Positions 35,414 to 44,505 of a stretch of 64,000 nt of DNA are shown here, one piece after another (position 1 is the first letter of the stretch; every line of letters begins with the position of its first letter). A model generated the notes under the pieces. It searched no databases. It was not told the DNA's origin and was given only the letters and a program-made list of their open reading frames with translations. Location of the stretch: contig OZ038529.1 of NCBI GenBank assembly GCA_964036665.1, positions 7,300,501-7,364,500 on the forward strand. Reading direction: 5' to 3'. The position numbers and the translations under genes were made by a program. This stretch comes from Gordius sp. MW1. Taxonomy: Eukaryota > Nematomorpha > Gordioida > Gordea > Gordiidae.

Positions 35414-38400
35414 GTATTAATCTGATCATTAATATTTTTGCACTTAATTATACCCCCTTTGGACTCGTTGAAAAGTAACATAAAGTGCATGTTAGTGTTG
35501 TAAAAAGGGCTGGGGGGTTTTGTTTGGTCACCTTTGGCTTAACTATGACTAACGGTCGACTCGGGTCTGTTTTTTAAATTTCGACCAAGCCTAGTGGTCG
35601 ACTAAGAAAGAGAGACCAAAAATCCCTTGGTCTGTTTATGATTAGTCGACTAAAACCATAAGTCGACCAAACAAAACCCAGCCGTTTGCAATACAACACT
35701 AGTGTATGTCACATACTTGTCGTCGAAGTTTTACTAGGAAATAATTATGGAAATTGGGAAATTCAATATAGTTCCGATCCATAGTTTTATGTCGCGGCTT
35801 GTTTCAATATATTTTAGCACGTATATCTTTAAAGTGTTTCGTAAAAACCTGTATGAAGCAGCGTAAAAAATAATTAATAATTAAACTTGAACAAAAAAAC
35901 TATTAAAATAAAATAACGTTTTCCACAATAAACTTTTTATAAAAAACAACCAATTTGTATATGAATTCGCCTGTTACAAATAAGCTTGGTTGAACTAAGT
36001 GTCGTCCTTGTTATTTCACTAAACGGCATCATACTCCTATAATCATTTATTGAATTTAGTTAGTCTATTTTTTTATAAACTAAGAGAGGGTTATTTCCAA
36101 ATGATTGTGTATAATAAATTTCTACGACCGATAGTGTAATTTTTGACTGACGCTAGCGACATTTTTATGAAAACACAAAATTGTGTTTTCACAGGTTTTC
36201 ATTATTATTTCCCAATACCGATCACCTCGGTACTACCATCATGTATTTATAATTAGTTAGAATTTTGACTAAGTTGATAGTTTTATTTGGGGTCATTTAA
36301 TACCCTAGTAGGCTATCCAAACTTTTATCGCAATTTTATAATACCCATCACCTCGGTACAACAATTATATTAATTGTTACGCAATTTATGGGCACGCTTT
36401 TGGTTGTCCTCTCTTGTCCTGTCCAACTTGTAATTATTGAATAATTGCCGTGAAATCTTATACGGATTTTTAATGGCTGTGGACTTATGTTTTCGCAAAT
36501 ACACTAGCTAATGACCGCTGATTGGTTTTACTTTTTTCGACCTCGCCCTTAAATTAATGTATTTCTTTGGACAACTTGTCTAGTATTTCCTATTATTTTG
36601 TAATTGACCAAAAAGTCTCGGACTATTTTTATGTGGTTATCCTTGTTTAAGAGTCCACAACGCCTTAAAGCATTTCTCCCGTTTCAACATAGGTCGTGCT
36701 GAATTGCAGCATACCGAAAAACATGAAATACAACGTGGCCACCCCCACGTTCCACCAGTGGCGAGATAATCGCCAGGTGTACGGCCTCAACTTCGCCAAT
36801 CTCGAAGAGGCCGAAAACTTTTCTGCCATAATCTTTTCGGCACTCAACGCCTTAGCCGCCGGAGTCCCAAATCCTCTTATGAGTAAAATAGCCACTTCTT
36901 GACCAGGCTTAGTTAGCGATGCTTATATCATTAACATTAAGGGGCATGTTGGGTTTAATTTCGCTTTTTTATTCTAAACTAGCTAGTGTTGTAAAAACGG
37001 CTGGGTTTTGTTTGGTCGACCCTCGGTTTTAGTCGATAAAACATACGCAGACCAAGGTTTGACCAAAAAATCTTTGGTCTGTTCATGCGATTAAGAAAAA
37101 CCGACAAAAAAACTGGTCTCTTTATGCTTAGTCGACTAAAACCAAACGTCGACCAACGGAAACCCAGCCGTTTTTACAACACTAATACTAGCTGTGCCCG
37201 GCCAAGCGTTGCTTTGGCATGGTCCTCGCGTCGCGCGCGTTGTTTTTATATTAACAGGTGATGGTTTTCGAGTTAAGACTTTTTATTTGTCACAGACTTA
37301 TAAAATGGGGATAATTGCGAGTAAGTGATTGAAAAATCGAGGCATGAATGGCAAAACTTTTAGGGCAATGAGTAATACTGTAACGAGAAATAATAATTAG
37401 GTGAAACGTTATTGTTTAGGGTCCGCTAGTCGGCAGTTTTATTTCTCAAAACGTCGTTCCCGCTATCCTAGGTGTATAAAATATATGTATAATAAACTAT
37501 CTACAATGCGAAGGCAATGATCTGGCCAAATTTGGTGGCAATCGGTCTAATGACCGCTGGTTCGCTTTACTTTTTTCAACCCGCCCGGGCCCAAATTCCA
37601 TTGTTGTTTTGCTGCTCGACTGATGATTACCTTTATATATATTTCTTTTGGGCAACTTGTCTAATTTGTAAATCACTTTTGAATTTATCCTCAATATTTG
37701 TGATATAGCTAACGCTAACGCGATCACCGAAAATGGCTACCATAATGCTGGGTCAGGTCATTACAGGAACCAATCGACGGGGTCGGCTCCTCAGTATGCT
37801 GCCCCATGCTCGGAAGTTTCTTACAACAACGGACACGACCCGACCACTTATCAAAAGATCGAATACCAGCAACGATTTTAGTACAATTATCCCGCACCCT
37901 TTATTTCATTTTTGTACATTTAATCTAATTTTGATGATTTTGTAATGGTGAGTGTGCCTGTGTTATTAATTCACACCGAGATGTAGCAAACTATTTGACA
38001 ATGGGAATTATTCGTGGGCGTAGCCAGCAGTGGAATTAGAAAAAATTATCATTTTTTGAAATTTTAGTCATAATTTTAATATATTTCAACAAATTTTTTG
38101 GATTTGAGGAGGGCAGCCGCCCTTCCCTACTCCCCCCCCCCCTTGGCTACGCCCGTGTAATGATTTGATTTAAAAGTAGGGTTTTTATCGCCCACCAACA
38201 GTTTTCAAAAAATATAAGGAATCACATGATCAATAAACTCAAAAATGTTCAGTTCATTTTATCGAAGTTTTATCCTTAGATTTAGAGTGCCCGATATTTT
38301 AGGTTTTTAGAGCTACATTTTTTGGAATGTGCAATTTAAGATGGATTACATTATTATTTATTCAACATCTAGCGAGCCGTTAAAGAGACATACAGATCTT

Positions 38401-41400
38401 GAAATAGTTCTTTTAGCACTAGCGCTCTGAAGGCTAAGGGCTTGAAATTGTTTGATAATTGCGTACGACTAAAGTAAATTGCTTAATGCTGTACGCTAAT
38501 ACATGCCATTAAAAAGGGGAGATCTTTTTATCTGATTTCTCTATAGTAGTAACCCGCGAGAAGTTAATGGATGGTGCGAATCAAACAAAAAGTACGCCTC
38601 AGACGGTGCAGGGATCAGCGAAAACACCAACGTAGTTATACGTACGTTTTCATAACTTATTACATGATTAAATTAATGTTTGTTTAAATGAATCGCACTT
38701 TATTTATTTTACGTTTTAAAGCGCTGTACTCGCATATTAATTGCCATGCACTTTATGGTCACTTTTGAGCAAAACTATCCTGCCGCGTCCTATATTGTAG
38801 GCCCGCAAAGTCGCTTTTTCAATCCGAACCCCACCCGAAAGCTTTTCAAATATGTTTTAACCTGAACACGACCCGTTTCGAAGCGTTCTTAATTTTTTGA
38901 CCTGAGACCGACCAGTCATTTTGAAATTTTTAACTCGACCCTCGGGTTTTGCGTCAACCCTGTATGCTATAAATTTGTAGGATCTTTGTGTCCATTCCTA
39001 CCAGATGTCGGATTTGTTTAGATTTTTCTGCACAAAACCGGTCCCCGTCTGATTTTATGGCTTATTCACCCGCCAGGGCCCTTGAACCCTTCTAAGTGTC
39101 CGTCCGACCGGGCCCGAATCATAAGAGCTGCCCCTACTGCTCGGCCCGAAATGATATTTTTTTAATTTCTAGCAAAAATTTTGTTATATCTTCCAAAATT
39201 TTTGAATTTGATTAGCTTTTTTTGGATTCGAACTTTGATTAATAAATATTAATACAAAATAAAAAAGTTCATAATACAAAATGATAAATACCAAAAAAAC
39301 TATATTAAGCCCGAATCTGTTATAGTGCCCGCCCAAAAATCTAAATTTTTGATAAGTGCCCGCGGGCAGTTTGGTGCAGCGGGCCGGGTTTTTCTGGTCT
39401 CTGATTCCTACTAACATATGCCACCTAACGAACTATATTAATAAATATATATATATCAATTCCCTTAAAATTATTAAGCTGTTATACTTAGCATTTATTT
39501 TAAATTTTTCTTTGTGCACCCGATACAGCAAACGGTCCCTGTGTACCAATTGACAACGGGCAGCAGCAGCAATACAACCCGAACAATTCAGCTCTCCAAT
39601 ACAACAACACCCTTTCACCCAATCCAAACTCGCACCCTGGCCAAGGAGGTGCATACAACCTCTCACCTTATCAAACTTCTACGCTCCAAGCCTCAGCGCA
39701 GCCCCCTGGCGTCGTCATCGTCAATAGTCAATCGGCGTCACCTCAATACCCCTTAAATTACCTATCGCCGCGTCAAGAAAACGCTAGAGCGCCAGGAGGT
39801 ACTACCGCTGTTTGCACTTCACCTTCCTATTACGTCGAAACGCCCGCTACCGTACAAAACGCTAATGGTAGTAGCGTCAATGGCAATCGCATACCTCCCC
39901 CACCTCCATTGCCCTCCTTTCATGGAGATACCTACAATTCCTTGGGCACGGGCATAGCTAACATAAAGCTTAAAAAGGTTTATGCTCCTTCCTTCCTATG
40001 CCACTCCCTAATTTTATCAAAATTAGGTTATTTTCCCCAAATCACTGAAATTAATATAAGCTCAAATTTTAGATTCTTTGTGGTTTTTAATAAGCCTTGT
40101 AAAAGTTCGAGCTTAGCGATCAAATTTCAATTAGCCAGAACCACGTGGAATTATTGAGTGGGTCACTTTATAAATGCCTAATTAACTGGTTAGTTTTACG
40201 TATTTTTCGAAATTGATTGTTTATATTTATAATCAGGCCTAAGTTTTATTATTCATTTTTTAAAGGGTTTAATTTGTTTCTGAAAGCTTATATAAATATA
40301 CATAAGTAACTGAGGTAAGTCGTAACAAAAAGTAATTATATTTCATATCCTTAGGATGCATTAGAATTCGTTCACCGAAGACAAAACCCTTCATTATGTT
40401 CCTGGCGTATTTATGAGTTTTCGTTTTTAACCTTTATTCGCATCTCTTATAATTAGGTTGGATCCGGGCAAACAACTCAAGTTAATGCAACCCCGCCAGC
40501 GCCCACACTACCTCCAACTTCGGGCGCGCCTGGGCCAGTCCTACCGCCCACCTCTACCAACTCTCAAATGATGCAAGAAATGATGGCTACCCTCGCCCGG
40601 CGCAAGGCTCGGCTAAGAGCCCCAGCCCCAAATGCCGCCTCGGAAATCTCTCAGCCCGAAGCCCTTAACTCTAACACTCCCCCCGCAGAGATTAGTAATT
40701 ATAATAAATTGTCAGTTACAACCACAAGCATGAGCAAGCAAAGTTGCTCCTCGGTGGTTGCACTTCAGAATAGCTCTTCCATGTCATCTGCGGCATCTTC
40801 CTCTTCCTTTTCTTCGATTCAGTCGGCCGATAGTGGGGCCGCGGGCTTCGCCTTGAGCCAGGGCCCAGGCCCCGAACCCGTCCTTAATGCTAGCGGCCAC
40901 ATTAATAACGGTACATCTCTTTTGTTGGGTTGGGAATGTCGAATGTGAGAGTATCTAAATGGGATTTTTGCATTATTTTTAAATTTAGGTGTATTCATTA
41001 TTATAACAGAAATTTGATAAAGTATATAGTTTTTGGAAAATAACTTGTAAGGGTGTCTTAATATCGGATTTTGCTGCGCAGCAAAAATCATCGTACGGGT
41101 TGTAACACAGCCCTGTCTTAACTTCGAATTCACAGCAGATTCACATTTTAGACGAATAACATGACAGCGATTAACTTTTCCTAAGCTTAAATGTTGTATG
41201 TTTTAAAATTTTTGGGTACCAGCAAAGTTTCGAATTAATCCCCAGGGGGGGAAATAACAAAAGAAAACGTTTTTAACTATCAAAAAACAAAATATTAATA
41301 ATTAACCGAGTTTGACCCATGAAATTGAATGAATCGGATATTGAGATAAAGATAAATTCGCGCGATTTGTATCTGAATCCGATATTAAGACAAGCCCTAA

Positions 41401-42618
41401 GGCCTTCAAGGACGCTCATGCATAAATCCAAAGCTTTAATAGGAATCTAGATCGAGTTGAGACTCGGCCTCTAAAGCAGATTATATATTGAAATAAATTT
41501 AAATCAGCCTAATCTTTTACGATAAATTAAGCCATTAATGATACATTGTAATGTCTGAAGATAGGAAATTATTTTATACATCGTTTAGAAGATTGGCTTT
41601 CCCTAGTTTTACATTTGTCCCGTCAAAATATATGAAACCAAATATTACATTTAGGTGAGCCACCTAGTTCTTCTCAAAACCTCTGTTCAATAAGCAGCAA
41701 AGGGGTGTTTTAGCTGCCTATTTTAGTTGAATAATTTAGGAACTCGGTTGTCTAGTGTTGTAAAAACGGTTGGGTTTCGTTCGGTCGACCTACGGTTTTA
41801 GTCGACTAAACATTAACAATCCAAAGGATTTTTGATCTGTTTTTCTTAGTCGACCGTTAGGCTTAGTAAAACCAAAGGTAGACCAAACAAAACCCAGCAG
41901 CCGTTTTAACAACACTAGTTGTTGTACACCTTGTTGCTATTTATGAATAATTGTTAAAAGCAAAAACTTCAATCGTAGGAACCCTAACGATGAACGGGCC
42001 CATCACAAACGCTTCACTCAGCCAAGCGGCTATGTCAAGCTCCGCATCAAACTCATCACCCATGCTTAAAAAGTGAATAAAATCATAGTTTTATTTTGTA
42101 AAAATTTACTTTTTTAATGATCGTCAGGAAAAATGAAGTTAAATGCTCCACCCAAACCGGGTTGGAAATGAATGGGTGGGATTGTTTGAAGCAAGAACTG
42201 TTGACCGAGATGCGAAAAGAGCTGCAAACCGTCAAACAAGATATCATAAACGGTAATAGACTCTGCTGATTCCTTAAAAATTTTAACTTAATTTTATTTG
42301 GTGTTTTAAAATTTTAAATATATTTATAGCTTAGTACAAAGGGTCGTTTTTTAACCTCTTTTTATGAAGAAACTATCTTTAATTATTATATATACGTTGG
42401 ACGTTAGTTTGTTTTTAATGTTTGAGGTCTTTAAATACTTAGAGTTTTCCAAATCAAAATAATTCCAATTGGAATTATTTTGATTTGGAAAACTCTAAGT
42501 AATGAAGTTTTTCGGTTATTCATTAGTAAAATATTAACTTGTTTTATTCAAATCTTTAAACAATTTTATGTTCCTTTTTTTAGTTATACTGGCTGAACTC
42601 AGCAAAAGGCGTTGTTAG
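35248..42618 (+). CDS. ena: Ena/VASP family actin regulator (enabled), nine exons
   Basis: Joined exons: 35248-35413, 36693-36882, 37709-37880, 38547-38641, 39529-39977, 40457-40910, 41979-42072, 42128-42252, 42584-42618. All introns are GT-AG and all phases match, giving about 592 residues, close to vertebrate ENAH. Order: EVH1 domain (residues ~1-120) with the Tyr, Trp and Phe of the FPPPP-binding pocket (MLYDD, KKWMH, TFHQWRD); a Gln/Ser/Pro-rich linker; a short polyproline IPPPPPLP; a G-actin-binding motif [12 protein letters not shown]; an F-actin-binding motif [19 protein letters not shown]; and a C-terminal tetramerising coiled coil ([20 protein letters not shown]), ending ELSKRRC. The family protects actin filament barbed ends from capping and promotes elongation at lamellipodia and adhesions. 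Only the first codons (probably Met-Ser) are unplaced. Introns carry MITEs and a Helitron end; the reading frame is intact. Confidence 0.95.
35493..35702. mobile_element. MITE family B in ena intron 2
   Basis: It starts TAGTGTTGTAAAAAGGGCTG and ends AACCCAGCCGTTTGCAATAC, with the GTCGAC-containing palindromic interior. It begins 80 bp after the exon 2 donor. Confidence 0.75.
36368..36560. repeat. Interspersed repeat in ena intron 2
   Basis: It contains TTACGCAATTTATGGGCACG, TGTCCTGTCCAACTTG and CTAATGACCGCTGATTGG, a reverse-orientation relative of 21880-22240. It is truncated at both ends. Confidence 0.45.
36693..36882 (+). CDS. ena: ena exon 3 (EVH1, second half)
   Basis: The acceptor is TTTCAACATAG and the donor GTAAAA. 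It encodes [33 protein letters not shown] and the closing helix up to NPLM. It aligns closely with the second half of Mena/VASP EVH1. The minus-strand open frame over the same bases is a shadow. Confidence 0.95.
36984..37184. mobile_element. MITE family B in ena intron 3
   Basis: Perfect outer ends TAGTGTTGTAAAAACGGCTG and CAGCCGTTTTTACAACACTA enclose the usual palindromic GGTCGACC interior. It abuts the Helitron terminus that begins at 37188. Confidence 0.82.
37188..37553 (-). mobile_element. Helitron 3' end fragment in ena intron 3
   Basis: The start CTAGCTGTGCCCGGCCAAGC is the reverse complement of the 3' terminus of the Helitron at 20403, hairpin included. About 340 bp further, CTGGCCAAATTTGGTGGCA matches the 5' region of the same Helitron in reverse. 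The terminal TC end is missing. It is a deleted, non-autonomous copy on the minus strand. Confidence 0.72.
37709..37880 (+). CDS. ena: ena exon 4 (linker)
   Basis: Phase-matched between exon 3 and exon 5 (acceptor GATATAG, donor GTACAA). It encodes a Gly/Asn/Gln/Tyr-rich linker ([19 protein letters not shown] to EYQQRF). No known domain; support comes from phase and splice sites. Confidence 0.75.
38014..38156. mobile_element. MITE family A in ena intron 4
   Basis: Ends GTGGGCGTAGCCAGCAG and TTGGCTACGCCCGTG enclose an AT core with a poly-C run. The flanks share no convincing 9-bp repeat. Confidence 0.7.
38547..38641 (+). CDS. ena: ena exon 5 (linker)
   Basis: This is a small 95-nt exon (acceptor TTTCTCTATAG, donor GTACGT) encoding [20 protein letters not shown] and following residues. 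It is the only stretch found that converts the phase of exon 4 into that required by exon 6 without a stop. It could be alternatively spliced. Confidence 0.6.
39002..39403. mobile_element. hAT-like MITE, 402 bp, in ena intron 5
   Basis: Perfect 8-bp duplication ATTCCTAC (38994-39001 and 39404-39411). It starts CAGATGTCGGATTTG and ends TTTCTGGTCTCTG, with GTCCGTCCGACCGGGCCCG and GCAGCGGGCCGGG inside. It ends 125 bp before exon 6. Confidence 0.82.
39529..39977 (+). CDS. ena: ena exon 6 (Q/P-rich, polyproline, GAB start)
   Basis: The acceptor is CCCGATACAG and the donor GTTTAT. It encodes a Gln/Asn/Ser/Pro-rich region, [10 protein letters not shown] (profilin/SH3-type ligand) and the first part of the G-actin-binding motif, [11 protein letters not shown]. 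The polyproline run is short compared with vertebrate members. Confidence 0.88.
40457..40910 (+). CDS. ena: ena exon 7 (F-actin-binding motif, Ser-rich)
   Basis: It completes KLKKV, then encodes a Pro/Thr-rich stretch, [19 protein letters not shown] (counterpart of the LARRRKA F-actin-binding block) and a long Ser-rich segment. The donor is GTACAT. The frame continues open past the donor to 40948, which could be read as an alternative end. Confidence 0.9.
41049..41400. mobile_element. MITE family C in ena intron 7
   Basis: It starts AGGGTGTCTTAATATCGG and ends TCCGATATTAAGACAAGCCC. It is about 350 bp, in inverted orientation relative to the interior of the 33788 copy. Confidence 0.75.
41753..41917. 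mobile_element. MITE family B in ena intron 7
   Basis: It starts TAGTGTTGTAAAAACGGTTG and ends GCCGTTTTAACAACACTA, about 165 bp with a shortened interior. It lies 60 bp before exon 8. Confidence 0.75.
41979..42072 (+). CDS. ena: ena exon 8 (Ser-rich linker)
   Basis: The acceptor is CAATCGTAG and the donor GTGAAT. It encodes [20 protein letters not shown] and following residues. It is linked to exon 9 by an intron of only 55 nt. Confidence 0.8.
42128..42252 (+). CDS. ena: ena exon 9 (tetramerisation coiled coil)
   Basis: It encodes [18 protein letters not shown] followed by [20 protein letters not shown], a close match to the right-handed coiled-coil tetramerisation domain of VASP. The donor is GTAATA. 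Confidence 0.93.
42436..42501. repeat. Perfect 66-bp palindrome in ena last intron
   Basis: Two 33-base arms meet at CCAA|TTGG with no mismatch and no spacer; the left arm begins TACTTAGAGTTTTCC and the right ends GGAAAACTCTAAGTA. It lies between exons 9 and 10. Confidence 0.97.
42584..42618 (+). CDS. ena: ena exon 10 (C-terminus)
   Basis: It starts after a TTTTTTTAG acceptor, completes [11 protein letters not shown] and stops at TAG 42616-42618. It corresponds to the ELRKR end of vertebrate proteins. Confidence 0.9.
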
Positions 42619-42992
42619 TGTGTCGTATGCAACCTTACAACCTACTTGTCTTTGTGTATGAAGAATCTTCCAGCGATATAGCATTTAATGCCTCAAAATC
42701 TCTCATTTTTACACCAAAGATCAAGGCCCCCCGGATGTACCCCTTTAGCAACTTTACCATTTTTTATAATCGTTTTTTACTCTCTCTCCTTTCATTACTA
42801 CCTATTTATTAATATATATTCTCCCCTCAATACAACATCGCCTATCTTTTCGATATTTTAACCTACCCCACTTATTGACAAAGTGTTATCACTATTTTGA
42901 AAAATATCTCACGCGATTATCTCTCATAGTTAATTTAATACTAATCGATTGACGTACTTGAAATACCAAATTTTGTATTATATTTTAACCAT

Positions 42993-42998
42993 TTTATT
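42993..42998 (-). terminator. Likely poly(A) signal of GSTZ1
   Basis: AATAAA on the minus strand lies about 170 nt past the GSTZ1 stop. A second one is at 42805-42810. Both fall in the presumed 3' UTR of ena. Confidence 0.45.
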
Positions 42999-43090
42999 AC
43001 AAAACAGTGTGGCATTTAATGCGCGTTAATTTTAACCACCCATATATGGGTAAAATATATATAAAATCCCTTCATTCGTGAGTAAAAGTT

Positions 43091-43096
43091 AATAAA
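43091..43096 (+). terminator. ena: Likely poly(A) signal of ena
   Basis: This AATAAA is the first seen downstream of the ena stop, 473 nt away. It lies inside the 3' end of the convergent GSTZ1 gene's transcript, so the two 3' UTRs may overlap. Confidence 0.45.
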
Positions 43097-43165
43097 TGTA
43101 TCAAAGAGTGAGTAATAATACTGCATGAGAATAACGATGTATTAATGCAAAGGAAAGAGCTTTCG

Positions 43166-43385
43166 TTATTTTAGTACGGGTGGACAATCTGGTTGAGCTG
43201 AGGGGTGTGCCTTTTTGAAGGCATCCAATTCCATTAAATTTTTGTAGATGGCGTTTATTTTGGGGAAAAGCTCTAAGTCTACGTTGTATCTCAGAGCGTT
43301 ATACACTTGAGGAGCCAATAGGATATCTGCAATGCTCACTTGATGGCCTACACAATATTTAAATCGACGAGCAGTTTTTCCAAAG
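43166..43385 (-). CDS. GSTZ1: GSTZ1 last exon with one-base frame break
   Basis: The spliced phase gives ALEKLLVD, a clear match to human ALEKLL, then runs to a stop. One base inserted in the GATTTAAA run near 43362 restores [20 protein letters not shown] to the TAA at 43166-43168. A homopolymer sequencing error or a true mutation are both possible. Confidence 0.82.
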
Positions 43386-44505
43386 CTACCAAATATAGCA
43401 GAAAACACGAATAGAATATATGCTTTGGATTGTACCTAAAACGTTAGCACGGTTGACAGGACGACTTTAACTTAGATTAAAAGTTACTTTAATTTGGGGT
43501 TATATTTTATATTAATTCAGTATTAAACAAACACCAAATGCATTTACCTAAGATTATTGTGTAGAGGTAATTACATCTAATAAGTTATATTTATATTAAG
43601 CCACTTTTATATAACATTCTTATTAATTGTGAGTAAAGTCAATTTTGAAAAAAATTGAATTGGGTTCAAGTTCTAAAATACTTAGAGTCTAATTAATTAA
43701 ACATATTTAAGTTGCACTTTTATGGGGTCAAAGTGATAAAAAATTGCCTTTTTAGGCCTTAAATATGTTTATCAACAATTTTCATTGAATCTTATAGATC
43801 AGGGCTTTTTTCAAAAGAATTACATTTTAAGTAGGGAATGGTGTGAGTCATTTAATAATAAACTAATTATATAATGAAATTTTTTACCCTTAAATCCAAT
43901 TTCAATCCAGTACTTTGCCCAATCCGGTTTGAATTCATTAACAAATTTGAGAATTCTTAGAGTTTGTACAGGCTGAATATCACTTGCTATTGTTTGGGCT
44001 ATGGCTCTAACCTAAATTTTAAATCTAGGTATAATATAGATAATCTATTACCTTGCTGCGTTCAAATATATTTTTAGGCAACAAGTTTGGAGGTTGAGGA
44101 TATTTTTTTTCCAAAAACTCTAATATAGCCATTGATTGGGTTATAATATTGGAATCAATTACAAATGTAGGCACCAACCCCTCAGGATTAATTTTTTGAT
44201 ATTCATCTGAAAACTTTTAAAATGGATTATAGGCTAAAAAATCTATAGTTATAAATAGAAAAATTGATCAATAATTAAGTTTCAACTAATTTTTATTAAT
44301 TTTATATGGCACACATTATTATTTACAATTTTATCAGGTTATAATGATTGTTTTAAGAATTTCATTATATAAAATAAGTACTTGCTCCCCTCCATCCTTT
44401 ATCAAATTCACCGATTTATAATCATAATCAATCGCTTTAAGGGCTAAGGCGATTCTTACCCTATAAGAGCATGAACTTCGAAAATATGAATATAAAACTC
44501 GGGCC
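43166..44505 (-). CDS. GSTZ1: Maleylacetoacetate isomerase / GST zeta, partial and frameshifted
   Basis: Exons on the minus strand: 44392-~44505, 44052-44213, 43888-44011, 43166-43385. They encode [20 protein letters not shown] (zeta-class SSC active-site signature in the thioredoxin fold), [20 protein letters not shown], the [14 protein letters not shown] glutathione-site helix, the helical domain and [19 protein letters not shown] to the end PPVLK. Order and length match GSTZ1, the glutathione-dependent isomerase of Tyr/Phe catabolism. Two oddities. The last exon starts ALEKLLVD in the phase set by the splice site, but KYCVG and the rest need a one-base shift near 43362. And the first exon fades at its 5' end into a composite-repeat tail, with no start codon found. 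It is either a recently disabled gene or one with a sequencing error and an unplaced first exon. Confidence 0.88.
43888..44011 (-). CDS. GSTZ1: GSTZ1 exon (helical domain)
   Basis: It encodes [20 protein letters not shown] through KYWIEIGFK. The acceptor is AAAATTTAG and the donor GTAAAA. It corresponds to the RMISDLIAGGIQPLQNL region of the family. Confidence 0.85.
44052..44213 (-). CDS. GSTZ1: GSTZ1 exon (glutathione site)
   Basis: This 162-nt, phase 0 exon runs from [17 protein letters not shown] to NIFERSK. The acceptor is TTTTAAAAG and the donor GTAATA. It matches the QFSKDFQALNPMKQVPTL region of human GSTZ1 and carries the Gln-Ser contact of the G-site (ITQSMA). Confidence 0.88.
44392..44505 (-). 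CDS. GSTZ1: GSTZ1 N-terminal exon, abutting repeat
   Basis: It encodes [18 protein letters not shown] through [10 protein letters not shown]; the donor is GTACTT. The 5' edge is uncertain. The likely acceptor is GGGCTGAAG in the repeat's terminal hairpin, just after its ~60-nt pyrimidine tract, so the first three or four codons would be repeat-derived. Confidence 0.75.
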
